Positions 32,400-44,700 of a stretch of DNA of 64,000 nucleotides are shown here, piece by piece; positions within the stretch are counted from its first letter, which is position 1; each line of letters starts with the position of its first letter. Position numbers and translations under genes: made by a program. The notes under the pieces were generated by a model, which searched no databases, had not been told where the DNA came from, and saw only the letters and a list, made by a program, of their open reading frames with translations. The stretch is from Kingdonia uniflora. Lineage: Eukaryota > Streptophyta > Magnoliopsida > Ranunculales > Circaeasteraceae. The stretch spans positions 2,232,001 through 2,296,000 of the forward strand of contig JACGCM010000452.1 of the NCBI GenBank assembly GCA_014058105.1, read 5' to 3'.

Positions 32400-33560
32400 T
32401 AGTCGGCGGGTATTCTATGAATTAGGTATAGGTACTCCATCATGTATACTTAGATCGTAAGACCTCAAACCGCTCGTGCCAGTTATGATGAATGGGCCTT
32501 TCCAATTGTCTACTAATTTTCCCGCATTAGGTGCTTTACAATGTTGGGGGATTTATCTGAGAACGAGGTCCTTGACTTTGAATTCTCGATGTCGAATGCG
32601 CTTGTTATAAGATCGTGATAAAGCAAGCAGATATCTTCCCAGATTGACAATGGCTCTATCGCGTGTTTCTTCGATCATATTTAGGTTACATGCGATCTTA
32701 AATTCGTATTTTTCATCTGCCATCTCGTGATCGTGTATTGGGTGATTATACTGAGTGGTTATTATGGCTTCCATCCTGTAGGCCAGTAAGAATGGAGTAC
32801 AACCCATTGCTATATGTGGAGTTGTTCGATATGCCCAAAGTACGTGTGGTAACTCGTTCACCTAATTCCCCTTTTTGTCATCTAAACACTTCTTGAGTCC
32901 GTCCACAGTCATTCTATTAGTAATTTCAGCCTGTTCGTTTCCTTGAGGATAGTAAGGGTTTGATGGGAAATGAATGATATTGTGCTCATTAAGGAATGCG
33001 ATGACTTTTGAGCCAACAAACTGTGGTCCATTATCAATTCTGATAAGATGTGGTCTGTCGAACCGAATGATAATGTGCTCCCAGATGAATCTGATGACTT
33101 CTTCTTCTCGTGTTCGGCACAATGGGACTGCCTCTACCCATTTAGTAAAGTAGTCCGTAGTGACCAACAAATGCTTTTATTTTCTTGGTACTGTAGGAAA
33201 TTCTCCTACGAGATCGAGAGCCCATCGTCTGAACGGCCAGGTGACTTGGCTAAAGTGTAGTTCGAGCGCTGGGGCTCGTATCTTCGGACCGTGACATTGA
33301 CAAGTATCACATTTGCGAGCGTACTCGATTGCTTGTGCTTTCATCTTAGGCCAGAACATTCCTTGTGTTAAAGCTCTGTTTGCAAGAGATCGTCCTGCGG
33401 CATGGGACTCGAATGCGCCTTCGTGTAGATCGTGCAAGAATTGTTATGCCTCTTTTTTGGATAGACAGAGGAGGTATGGACCAGTGATTGATATTTTGTA
33501 AAGAAGGTTGTCCCAGACAATATATCTACGGGCATTGTCAATTAATCTCCATCGTTCTGT
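32400..33560 (-). CDS. T4 integrase domain
   Basis: Minus strand. A zinc-binding HHCC region is visible (HEGAFESH ... CDTCQ, about 33430-33310). Then comes the catalytic core with WALDLVGEFP (first Asp, about 33215), DYFTKWVEAVPLC (about 33150), RIDNGPQFVG (second Asp, about 33030), YYPQGNEQAEITN (Glu, about 32950), ELPHVLWAYRTTPH (about 32850), and a C-terminal domain ending near SYNKRIRHREFKVKDLVLR (about 32560). All three catalytic residues and the zinc ligands are present. Breaks are few: stops near 33175 and 32862 separate the open pieces. It would insert element DNA into the genome, and it is the best-preserved enzyme in the window. Confidence 0.88.
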
Positions 33561-33564
33561 AGGA

Positions 33565-34420
33565 TCCTCTGGAAGTGGGCCATCGAATTTATTGCGAGGT
33601 CCAATGTATCTGATAAAAGGCTGTCTCTAATCATTTTTGATCTCCTCGTTGCCCCCAGTATTATTGGTGTTGGACACGATGACATTAATGTAGGGGTTAG
33701 AAATGATGTTAATTTTTAAATAATGGGCTTTTGATCCAAGGACCCCAGCAAGGTAAGCGAGTGCATCTGAATGTCTATTTTCTCCCCTTGGCAAATGTTC
33801 CATAGAAATTGTATGAAATTTGTTCATTCGTTCGACCACTGCAGCAGCATAGTCAATCATTTTCCCATTGGCTTGATAGATACCCACGTGATGATTGATG
33901 ATCAGTAATGAATCGATATAGACAGATAGCTCTGCTACACCCAGTGTGAGTGCCATGTCCAAGCCGTGAATTAATGCCTCATATTTTGCTACATTGTTGG
34001 TTACTTCAAAATTGAGGTGAATGGATTTTTATAGCCGATCATTGGAAGGAGTAATAAGAACAATCCCCACTCTTGATCTGGCTGGTCCGACGGAGCCGTC
34101 CGTTAAAAGTCACCAACCTTTCTTTGTTACCCAATCAAACTTCTCTTTCGACTGTACTGTGGGTGGTTCATCTTTGTTATCATCAACGTCTTCTTCCCAA
34201 TCAGGATCGTCTACTGGAAAGTCAGCTATAAAATCTGTTATAGCCTGACCTTTCTCAGAGTGGCGTGGCCCAAAATGTATGTCGTGTTCTCCGAGTATTA
34301 CTGACCATTGCTGAATACGTCGAGATTTTTTGCGTTTAGATAAGATTTTACGGAGTGGATAGTTCATCAAGACACAAACAACATGGGCTTGGAAATGCTG
34401 CTTCAATTTCTACGATGTAT
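33565..34420 (-). pseudogene. T4 RNase H domain
   Basis: Minus strand: LLTDGSVGPARSRVGIVLITPSNDRL (about 34100), YEALIHGLDMALTLGVAELSVYIDSLLI (about 33990-33910) and EHLPRGENRHSDALAYLAGVLG (about 33790-33740). The catalytic Asp-Glu-Asp-Asp set appears present (TDGS, YEAL, YIDS, HSDAL). One stop follows NDRL near 34030 and one follows KKGW near 34110. A linker QQWSVILGEHDIHFGPRHSEKGQAITDFIADFP joins it to RT. It would degrade RNA in the RNA:DNA hybrid. Confidence 0.82.
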
Positions 34421-34424
34421 AGAC

Positions 34425-35650
34425 GAGAGATAAAGGAAGCTTCTCGATCATGGCGTATCTTGTTTCAGCAGGGGTCAGAGTCTTGCTGATAAAATAGACT
34501 GGTTTCTCGGTCTTTTTATCGAGTCAGAGGAGAACGGAGCTGAGCGAAGTATCTGTGACGGCTGGGCATACTATTAATTCTTATCCATCTGCTGGTGTGT
34601 TCATAACTGGTGGTTTACCCAAATGTTGTTTGAGTTTGAGGAATGCGGCTTCGCATTTATCTGTCTACTCGATCTCGGGATCCTTCTTTGATTTTCCCCG
34701 TGATGTACATTGTTTTAGCAGATTGAATAGAGGTCGGCATCTGTCTGATGATTTGGACACAAATCTGTTAAGCGTTGTGATCTTCCCGACTAGTTTCTGA
34801 ACATCCTTTTTTGTCTTTGGTGAAGGCATAGCCAAGAGAGATCGTATGCATGATGGATCAGCTTCAATTACTTGTTTGTTGATTAGGTGGCCCAAGAATT
34901 TTCTGGATTGTACTCCGAACTGGCATTTGTTAGGATTCAAGCGCATTTTGTAAGCTCGCAATATCTCAAAAGTTGTTCGCAAATCTGCCAAATGGTCTTC
35001 TTTCTTGAGACTCTAGCAAAGAATGTCCTCGATGTAAACCTTCATTGTTTTACCGAGTTGATCTTTAAATATTTGCGTCATCAATCTCTAATAGGTAGCG
35101 CCGACATTTTTTAGGCCAAAAGGCATGACCTTATAGCAATACATGCCTTGTTCGGTGATGAACGCAGTCTTGTCTTGATCTTCAGAGAAAAGTAGTATTT
35201 GATTGTATCCGGATCCAGCTTCCATCATAGAGAGGAGTTCATTCCCTGCTGTTGAATCGAGCAGATGGTTGATGATTGGAAGTGGAAAGCTATCTTTTGG
35301 AGTGTGTCGATTGAGATCCGTGAAATCGACGCAGATTCTGATCTTGCCATTTTTCTTTGAAACTACGACAATGTTCGAGATCCAGTCCAGGTAAATTGCT
35401 TTGCGGATAAAACTGACCTCAATCAATTTGTCGATCTCTTTGTTTAATTTATCTCGTATTTTTGGTGCTAGAGTTCGTTGCTTCTGTTTAACCGGTTTTG
35501 CCTTCTCTTTTAACTCTAGCTTGTGGCACGCCATGGCTGGATCGATCCCTGACATTTCGTGGAACGTCCTCGCAAAAACATAGTGGTTATCCGAAAGTAA
35601 TTGTATGAGACTTGAGCGTTCCTCCATGCTCAAGAGGGTCCTGATGTGAG
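34425..35650 (-). pseudogene. T4 reverse transcriptase
   Basis: A 181-codon open piece (35633-35088) covers fingers and palm: FHEMSGIDPAMACHKLEL, DWISNIVVVSKKNGKIRICVDFTDLN, DSFPLPIINHLLD, YNQILLFSEDQDKTAF and MPFGLKNVGATY. A stop follows (about 35087). Then comes VYIEDILC with a stop right after, and EILRAYKMRLNPNKCQFGV ... KFLGHLI (34991-34665). The catalytic box reads YIED, so the first Asp of the expected YIDD is Glu. Combined with the stops this enzyme should be inactive, although its thumb and connection regions are well kept. Confidence 0.88.
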
Positions 35651-35799
35651 TTCCTCTTTATGCGCCATTAATCTTGATATATTATGTTAATTCGGTGCTT
35701 GGCAGCTGATGTTCTACTGGTACTAAATGCTGCAATTGCTATGCTGGAGCTGCTGAAGCTGGCTCAGCTTTAATAGTATTATCGCAAGATCGAGCTAAT

Positions 35800-36500
35800 T
35801 TTTGGATGCCTTTGATTTCTTAGATCCCTTCTTTCCAGTCGAACCATAATGCTTGATGATATGTGAAGGGAATAGATTTCATGTTATGCAACCATGGTCG
35901 TCCCAGGATGCCCAGGTAACGGGATTTTGTATTGATGACGTAAAAAACTACGTCAAGTATGACTGGTCCGGCCGTGATGGGAAGTGCAATTTTTCCCACG
36001 CCTTTTTCCTTGGAACCGATGAATCCAGAGACGTTGATATCACTTGGCTCGACCTTGTCCGTTAATCCCATTTGGTCAATCGTGCTCTGGAATAGTAGTT
36101 CGATGCTGCTGCCGGTGTCTACAATCATTATGTGTAGAACAATGTTCTCCATTTTCAACATGATGACGAGAGCATCGTGATGCGGGAAGTTGACATGATG
36201 TACGTCACAGTCTTTCAAAGAAATCTCAAATCGTCGGCTGCTGGATTCTGGCAGCAAATGAGCTTTTTTATCTACCATTGTCAGATCATGGCATTGTCCA
36301 ATGCACATACGCTTGGATCTATTGGAGTGGCTGACTGTCTGAGTCTCGATGAAGTACAAATGCTTTTCCTCATTCGCTTCATCAGTCTGGACGACCGTGA
36401 TTTTAGTTGTGTAGCTTCCATCTTTGCAACTTTTTACATCCACAATATATTCAAGCATCCGACCATGCGAAAATATACTCAAGAGAAGAAATTTCAACAC
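35800..36500 (-). CDS. T4 aspartic protease with gag C-terminus
   Basis: A 226-codon open frame (36500-35820). It begins in gag text (MLKFLLLSIFSHGRMLEYIVDVKSCKDG), has HHDALVIMLKM, then the active site IVDTGSSIELLFQSTIDQMGL with DTGSS intact. A second conserved part YLGILGRPWLHNMKSIPFTYHQALWF follows. It is uninterrupted for its whole visible length. It would be made as part of the gag-pol polyprotein and cut it into mature pieces. The true start lies upstream in gag; the Met at 36500 is only the first in frame. Confidence 0.85.
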
Positions 36501-36506
36501 GAAATA

Positions 36507-37920
36507 CTATTCCGTGTCATGATGGTGGATCTTGTGGTGAATGCAGTACGGCTTTCCTGGTATGGGTTGAAGAATATTGACATTTTTGAAGAGTTCATCC
36601 TTTTGTAGTAGCGGATATATGTTTACAATAGTTGTTGTCAACTGTGGTAAGAGTGGAACTGCTCTCTTTTGTCCTTGAGGTGTTCGATCATCATAGGACT
36701 TGAAACGTTTCTTATCACCTCTGTAGCCTTTACTGCTGTTACGAGTACGTTCTCCAGTATGATCGCTGGTGGATAGAGCCATGCGCTGAGGCTTTTATTT
36801 CTCAACCGTCAGTCTTTCGAGGTCGATGAAATTGTTGACCCTTTCCGTCATATCCTTTAATATCAGTGGCTTGTTGAGGATCAGATGTTCCTTGATTCGT
36901 CTATCTATGAGTAATGCATTGGTGAATGCGGAGATCGTAATCTTTTTGTCGAGGTTATTGAACTAGCCCAAAAAAATTTCTGGTAAATATCTCCAATTTT
37001 TCCCCTGGCGCCTGCTTGAGACTAAACAAAGAGTAAAGACTTCTCTCCTTGTCTTTATTATGTGAATAGTTCTTGACGAATAGCTTGTGAAGTTGCTCGA
37101 AGGTGAGGATAGATCCTTCATCGAGTGTGTGAAACCATCGTAAAGGCTCGCTTTTTAAGTTAGTCGAGAATAGACGGCAGAGGATGTGGTTGGAGGAGGA
37201 ATACAGCCCCAAGGAATCTTGAAATTCTTGAACGTGTTCCACGGGATCCCCCCCCCTTTGTATTTTTGAATCGTTGGAGTGCGAAAACTGGTTGGTACTT
37301 CTTCGTCTAGCAACTCCTGTGCGAGTGGACTCTTCTGTAATCTTGCATAGTTGCTCCTTTCCAGTGAGTATTTGAGCGTCTGAGAGCTCTTTGATGCGTT
37401 TGTCCACCTTTTCTAGAGTGAGATGTTATCGAGACGCAACAGCTCATTTTGTTGTTGGTCCTCTCGTAGGATTATGCTCTCCTGTTGCTTCTCCTATGCG
37501 GTCATAGACTGAAACTCGAGGTTTTTTTCTGTTTTGCTCCTATTGTGGCTGTAGATCTATTACCACTCTAGCGGGTAATGGTGGATTGATGTTACTCCGA
37601 GGTAGGGCTGGTTCTTGCTGAATTTGAGGAAGCGCGGTATTTTTGCCTCGATGTCCCAGGCGATCATGGACTGATATGCTCGAGGCTGTGGGCAGAGCGT
37701 TCTGCTGTCTCAGATTTACTGTTATTTGAGCTTGGAGTGCCCTGATCGTGTCCTGCATGCTGGAAAGCTGTTTCTCCAGCTCTATTCGTCGCTCAGTTTC
37801 TGCCTGCACATTTGTTCGTAGATCCGTCACTCCTTCAGTAGCGTCAGGCAGGGCGTGGTGTGATTTGTCATCTTTTAAAGATAAATATGGTGAAAACTGG
37901 ATTGGAGAACGCTGAGTATA
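36507..37920 (-). pseudogene. T4 gag
   Basis: Minus strand. The N-terminal part is a coiled coil (NVQAETERRIELEKQLSSMQ, about 37810-37750). The capsid-like domain is RGGDPVEHVQEFQDSLGLYSSSNHILCRLFSTNLKSEPLRWFHTLDEGSI (about 37250-37100) followed by TFEQLHKLFVKNYSHNKDKERSLYSLFSLKQAPGEKLEIFTRNF. A knuckle-like PYCIHHKIHHHDTE is at about 36545. Stops near 37540, 37430, 36955 and 36860 break it. No ATG is apparent in frame near the primer-binding site. Gag would form the particle that packages element RNA. Confidence 0.8.
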
Positions 37921-37929
37921 ATCTTTGAT

Positions 37930-37947
37930 CCCACAGACGGTGCCAAA
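37930..37947 (-). other. T4 primer-binding site
   Basis: The minus strand reads TTTGGCACCGTCTGTGGG directly after the 5' LTR. It is identical to the T3 site. Confidence 0.88.
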
Positions 37948-38714
37948 TATAATAGCTTATTTTCGTATTGCACGAAGATAGTGCTTTACACCTTTGAAAT
38001 CTAGTATGTTTAGTTATGAGCAGGAAACAAACAACACTAGATTTAGCGTGGAAAACCCATGAATGGGTTAAAAACTACGACCTCTCCTGAGGATTTTAGA
38101 AAGAGAGAGAGGTATATTTAGACTGCTAGCTATTATAAAGAGAGAGAGAGAGATGTAGAAAAGATCTCTTAGAGGTTCTCAGAGCAGCCTCTCTAATTCG
38201 TAGCTATCTAGTCTTATTTATAGGTCTCATAATATGACCGTTGGTTACATTGATGAGGAACATTACAATATCGGGTTTTGATGAGTCTTCATGGTGGTCT
38301 TTTGTAACGTCTTGATACTTGTTGATCTGTAATGGATCCATTAACATTCTTTAGTTGTAGCTTCAGACCGTTGGGAAGATACGATCTCTTGTGATGCTCG
38401 TGTGCATACGACCTTTTGATAAGTGGAGGAGTATCTTCTGTAGCGCGAAGTGACAGGATGCTTTGATATCTCTGAACTGTTGATGAAGATATGATATCTA
38501 ATAGTTTTCGCGTGTATTAGAACTGTTGATAGATATCTGAGTATTTTCTGTAGTGCGATGTTATTGGATGTTATGTCATCCTCGAGCTGCAGATGTGGAA
38601 GTCTGTATTATGATCTCCTCGCTTTTAGTCCTTGATTGGTTATCAGTATGTTTACTCGAGCTATGTGAGTTCGGATATCAAACTCAGTACGAGGATTAGA
38701 AATAAGCCCTCACA
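37948..38714 (-). repeat. T4 5' LTR
   Basis: 767 bp. On the minus strand TGTGAGGGCTTATTTC to AGCTATTATA. It has a TATAAATAAGACTAG promoter box (about 38210), a GA microsatellite near 38140, and an 18-bp-scale insertion relative to the 3' LTR (around 38110-38130). The right neighbour is GTTAC then satellite. Confidence 0.95.
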
Positions 38715-41700
38715 GTTACAGAAAGGCCTGTCGAGCTTCAGGCTCGCTCTTCACATCGGTACGGATTTCGCCCCATTCTGGCACTTTTGAACGTAATTTG
38801 AAGTAGTTTTGCTGCCAAAAACTTGTTTTAGGTGTTATATCCTATTTATGAGTTGATGGTCTACCAACCATGCGTAATGATTGTTACAGATAGATTAGTC
38901 GAGCTTCTGGTTTGCATTTTACACTGGTAGGGATTTCATGCCATTCTAGCACTTTAGAACGTAATTCTGAGACGTTTCGCTACCGAAAAGTTGTATGAGG
39001 CATTAGATCATGTTTGAGAGTAGATTATCTATAGACCATATGCTTCGAATATTACCGAAAGGCTCGTCGATCATCTGGTTCACGTTTGGCACCGGTACAG
39101 AATTCGTCTCTTTCAAGCGTTTTAGAATGCATTTCTAAGTAGCTTAGCTAACAAAAAAATGGTTTAGACTATAGATCGTGTTTCTAAGTAGATTTTTTGC
39201 CGATCATGCACAATAATTGTTACAGAAAGGCCTACCGTTCTTCTTGTTCGCATGTCACACCGGTACAAATTTTACTCTTTTCTAGCGCTTTAGAACGCAA
39301 TAATAAATAGCTTGGCTACCGACAACTCGTTTAAGGAATTATATTATGCTTATGAATAGATTGTTTACAGACCATATGTAATGATTATTACATAATGGCC
39401 CACCGAGCTTCTAGTTTGCCTTTCGCACCAGTATGAATTTTACCTCTTGCAAGCTCTTTAAAGCGTAATTTAGAGTTGCTTTGCTACCGATAACTCATTT
39501 TAGGCATTAAATCGTGTTTGTGAATAAATTTTCTACCGACCATGCACAATGATCATTATAGGAAGACCCATCGACCATCTGGTTTGTGTTTCACATCTTT
39601 ACAAATTTCGCCCCATTTTAACACTTTAGCACAGATTTTTGAGTAGCTCTACTGCAGACATTACGTTTTAGGTGTTATAGTGTTTGCGGGAAAATTTTCA
39701 ACTGACTATACCTAATGATTACTACAGAATGGCCAGTTGAGAATCTGGTTCACGTTTTACACCGGGACGGATTACACGTCTTTCTAGCACTTTCAAACTT
39801 AATTTCAAGACCTTTCGCTACTGACAAGATGTATGATGCATTAGTTCATGTTTATGAGTAAATTGTCTTCTGACCATACGCTTGGATTGTTGCAGAATGG
39901 CCCGTCGAGCTTTTTGCTCGTTTTTCACACCGGTATCAATTTTGCCTCTTTCAAGTGCTTTAAAACGCAATTTTGAGTAGCTTGGCTATAAACAACTCGT
40001 TTTTGGTGTTATATCGTGTATGCAAGCAGATTGTTTACTGACCATGTGCAATGATTGTAAGATAATGGCCCATCAAGAATCAGGTTTATGTTTTAGACAA
40101 GTACATAATTCATCCCTTCTAGCTCCTCAGAACGCAATTACGAGACGTTTCGCAACCAACAAGTCATATGAGATAGTAGATCATGTTTGTGAGCAGATTG
40201 TCTACCGATTATACGCATGGAATGTTACAGAAATGCCTGTCATACTTTTGGTTTGTGTTTCACACCGGTACCGATTTCACCACATTCAAGCGCTTAAAAA
40301 CGCATTTCAGAGTAGTTTGGCTAATGAAAAATTGATTGAGGTATTAAATCATATTTGAAAGTTGATTATCCATTGACCATACGCAATGATTACTGCAGCC
40401 CATCGTGCTTTTGGTTCACGTTTCACACCGGTAGGGATTTTGCCTGTTTCTAGCGCTTTAGAACGCAATTCTGAGTCATTTGGCAACCAAAAACTCGTTT
40501 GGGGAATTAAATCTTATTTATGAGTAGATTGCCTACCGACCATATGCAATGATTGTTATAGAAAGGCCCGTAGAGCTTTGGTTTCATGTTTTACACTAGT
40601 ACGAATTTTGTCTCTTTCTAACGATTTGGAACACAATTCTGAGTTGTTTGGTACTGATAACTCGTTTTAGGCATTAGATCATATTTATAAGTAGATTTTC
40701 TACCAACCATACGCAATGAATATTACAGAAAGACCCATCGAGCTTCGGATTCGTATTTCACACCTGTACGGATTTTGCCCCTATACTTTAGAACAAATTC
40801 TGAGTAGCCTGGCTATAGACAACATGTTTTAGGCGTTATATCATGTTTGTGAGAAGATTTTCTGCCAAGCATATGTAATGATTACTACAAAAAGACCCGT
40901 TGAGACTCCGGTTCGCATTTTACATTGATACGGAATTTATACCTCTCTAGTGCTTTAGAACTCAATTTTAAGACGTTTTGCTACCGACAAGTCGAATGAA
41001 GCATTGTTCATATTTATGAGTAGATTGTCTACCAACCATACGCTTTGATTATAGCAGAATGGCCCATCAAAATTTTGGTTCGCGTTTCACACCAGTACGA
41101 AATTTGTCCCTTTCAAGCACTTAAGAACGCAATTTTGAGTAGCTTGGCTACATACAACTTTTTTTAAGCATTTTATTGTGTCAGTGAGTAGATTGTCTAC
41201 TAGCCATGTGTAATGATTGTTACATAATGGCCCGTCGAGAATCTGGGTCGAGTTTTACACTGGTACGGATTTTGCTACTTTTTCACGCTTTAATACTCAA
41301 TTCTGAGTCGTTTGGTTACCACAACTCATTCCAGGCGTTCAATCGTGTTTATGAGTAGATTGTCTATTGACCATACGCAATGATTATTACAGAATGTCCC
41401 ACCGAGCTTTTGGTTTGTGTATAGATTTTACCTCTTTCAACCACTTTAGAGCATAATTAAGGGTAGTTTGGCTACCGATAACTCGTTTTAGACATTAGAT
41501 CAGGTTTGAGAGTAGATTATCTATTGGTCATGCGCAATGATTATTACAGAAACACCCATCGAGCTTCTGGTTTGCGTTTCACACCTGTACAGATTTTACC
41601 CCTTCCTAGAGCTTTGGAATACAATTACGAGACGTTTTGCAATTGACAATTCGTATGAGCCATTAGATCATGTTTCAGAGCAGATTTTCTACCAACCATA

Positions 41701-44700
41701 TGCATGAATTGTTGCAGAAAGGACCGTCATGCTTCTGGTTCTTGTTTCACATCAATACAAATTTTACCTCTTTCAAGCTCTTTAGAACGCAATTAAGAGT
41801 AGGTTGGCAACTGACAAATCATTTTAGGTATTAGATCGTGTTTGTGAGTAGATGTTCTACTGACTATACATAATGATTATGCAGAAAGGCTCGTCGTGCT
41901 TCTGTTCATGCTTTACACCAGGACAAATTTCACCTCGTTCTAGCTCTTTAGAATACAATTTTGTGTAGCTTCGCTACCGACCATATGCAATGATTATTGT
42001 AGAAAGGCTCGTTGACCTTCTGGTTTGTGTTTCACACCGATACAAATTTTGCTCTTTTCTAACACTTTAGAACGTATTTTAAAGATGTTTGTCCACCGAC
42101 AACTTGTTTGAGGCTCTAGATCCTCTTTATGAGTAGATTGTCTATCAACCATATGTAATAATTGTTACAAAAAGACCTGACGAGTTTTTGGCTAGTATTT
42201 CACACTAGTACATGTTCGCCCCTTTCAAGCGCTTTAGAACGTAATTCTGAGTTATTTGGCTACTGACAACTCTTTAAGGTGCTAGTTCTTATTTGGGAGT
42301 AGGTTTTCAATCGTCGATAAGTTAGGATTGTCATAGAAAGGCTTGTTATTCGATCTTCTGGTTCACATTTCATGTCGGTACGAATTTTATCCATTTATAA
42401 CACTTTAGAACGGAATTCTGAGTAGCTTGGTTACCAACAACTTGTTTTAGGTGTTAGGTTGTGTTTGTGAGTTATTGTGTACCGACAATACAAAATGATT
42501 GTTACAAAATGGCCCATCGAGCTTCTGGTTCACATTTCACACCATTACAAATTTCTCCTCTTTATAGTACTTTAGAATGGGATTCTTAGTAGCTTGGCTG
42601 CCGACAACTTGTTTGAGGATCTAGATCTTTTTTGTGAGTTGATTATGTACCGGCCATACATAATGATTGTTACAGAATGGCCCGTCAAGGTTATGGTTAA
42701 CATTTCATGCTGGTATCGATTCGCCTTTTTTTAGCGCTTTGGGATAACATTCTGAGTAGCTTGGCTACCGACAACTCATTTCAGGTATTGGATTGTGTTT
42801 GTGAGAAGATTGTTCACCGACCATGAAAAATGATTATTACCGAATGGCCAGTCAATCTTATGGATCGCGTTTCACACTGGTATGGATTTCGCCCTTTTTA
42901 AGCGCATTAGAATGCAATTCTGAGTCATTTGGCTACCAACAACTTGTTTTAAGCATTAGATCTTTTTTGTGAGTAGATAACCTACTGAAAATATGCAATG
43001 ATTGCTTCAAAAAGGCTCAACGAGCTTCTGGCTAGCGTTTTACACTGGTACGAATTTGCCCCTTTTAAGCGCTTTAGAACGCAATTTTGAGTCGCTTGGC
43101 TACCGATAATTTTTGTAAGGAATTAGATCTTATTTTTGGGAAGATTGTCTGCTGACGATATGCTAGGATTTTTTTCTTTTTCTTTTTTTTGTTGAGGAGG
43201 AAGCTGGGGTTAAGGCAGACCCCCACAAGCAATTTATTGTACACGCTAGGATTGTAACAAAAAGGCCTGTCAAGCTTCTACTTCAAGTTTTACACCAGTA
43301 CAGATTTTGCCCCTTTCTAGCACTTTAGAACAGAATTCTGAGTAGCTTGGCTACCAACAACATGATTTAGGCATTAGATCATGCTTGTGAGAAGATTGTC
43401 TAACGACCATTAACAATGATTGTTATAGAAAGGCTATCGAGCTTATGGTTTATGTTTCACACTAGTACGGATTATGCCCCTATCAAGCGCTTTAGAGTAC
43501 AATTTTGAGTGACTTGGCTACCGAAAAATGGTTTAAGGCATTAGATCATGTTTGTGTGAAGATTGTTACAGAAAGGCCCGTCGTACTTCTGGTTTGTGTT
43601 TTATACCGGTTTGGATTTTGCCCCTACAAAGCACTTTATAAATGCAATTCGAAGTAGCTTGGCCACCGATAACTCGTTCGAGACGTTAGATCCTATTTGC
43701 AAGTAGATTATCAACTAACCATATGAAACGATTGTTACAAAAAGGCATGTTGTACTTCTGGTTTGCGTTTCGCACTAGTACAGATTTTGCCCCTTTTTAG
43801 ATCTTTAAAATGCAATTTTGAGACGTTTGGCAACTGACAACTCATTTGAGGTACTAGATCTCTTTTATGAGTTGATGTCTTCAGACCATTTAATAGGATT
43901 GTTACAGAATGGCTTGTCGAGCTTCTGGTTTGCATTTAACACCGATACATATTTTGCCCCTTTCTAGCATTTTTGGACAACATTATGAGTACCTTGGTTA
44001 CAAATGCCCCATTTTTGGCATTAGATCCAGTTTGTGAGAAGAGTGTATACTGGCCATTAGCAATGATTGTTACAGAAAGGCCCGTCTAGCTTATGGTTCA
44101 AATTTTTCATTGGTATGGATTTTTCCCCTTTATAGCGTATCAGAACGCAATTCTTAGCCGGTTGGCTACCAACAACACATTTAAAGTGTTAAATCCTGTT
44201 TGTGAGTAGATTGTCGACCAACCATACATAATGATTATTACAGAACGACCCAATGAGGTTCTAGATCACGTTTTGCACTGGTACAAATTCACCCCTATCA
44301 AGCACTTTAATATGCAATTCTGTGTCATTTGGCAACTGACAATATGTTTGAAGTATTAGATCTAGTTTGTGAGTAGATGGATTGTCGAACATACATTAAG
44401 ATTGTGATAGAAAGGACCATCGAGCTTCTGGTTCATATTTCACACCGGTATGGATTTCGCCCCTTTTAAGCACTTTAGAACGTAGTTCTCAGTAGTTTGG
44501 CTACCGATAACTTGTTTTTTTGCATTAAATCGTGTTTGAGAAAACCTTGTATACCAACCATAGACAATGATTATTACAAAAAGGCCTATCGAGCTTCTAG
44601 TTCCCGTTTCACACCGGTACAGATTTCTCTCATTTCAAATGCTTTAGAATAGATTTTAGAGTAGCTTGGCAATAGACAACTCATTTTCGGCCTTATATCA

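Larger units (their letters stand above)
24223..38714 (-). mobile_element. T4: complete Tat-like Ty3/gypsy element (family II)
   Basis: 14,492 bp on the minus strand, with two similar LTRs (24223-24971 and 37948-38714), primer-binding site, polypurine tract and a perfect 5-bp target duplication GTTAC (24218-24222 and 38715-38719) inside satellite. The order from the 5' end (right) is gag, protease, RT, RNase H, integrase, 144-bp tandem repeats, then antisense genes aORF2 and aORF1, and the 3' LTR. The antisense genes after integrase fit the Tat lineage of plant gypsy elements. gag, RT and the antisense genes contain stops or frameshifts, while protease and integrase look well preserved. The LTRs differ at scattered positions, so the insertion is not brand new. 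Confidence 0.93.

Noticed and set aside
34555..36608. Plus-strand open frames opposite T4 RT and protease (up to 143 codons)
   Set aside because: Mirror frames of well-identified minus-strand pol domains.
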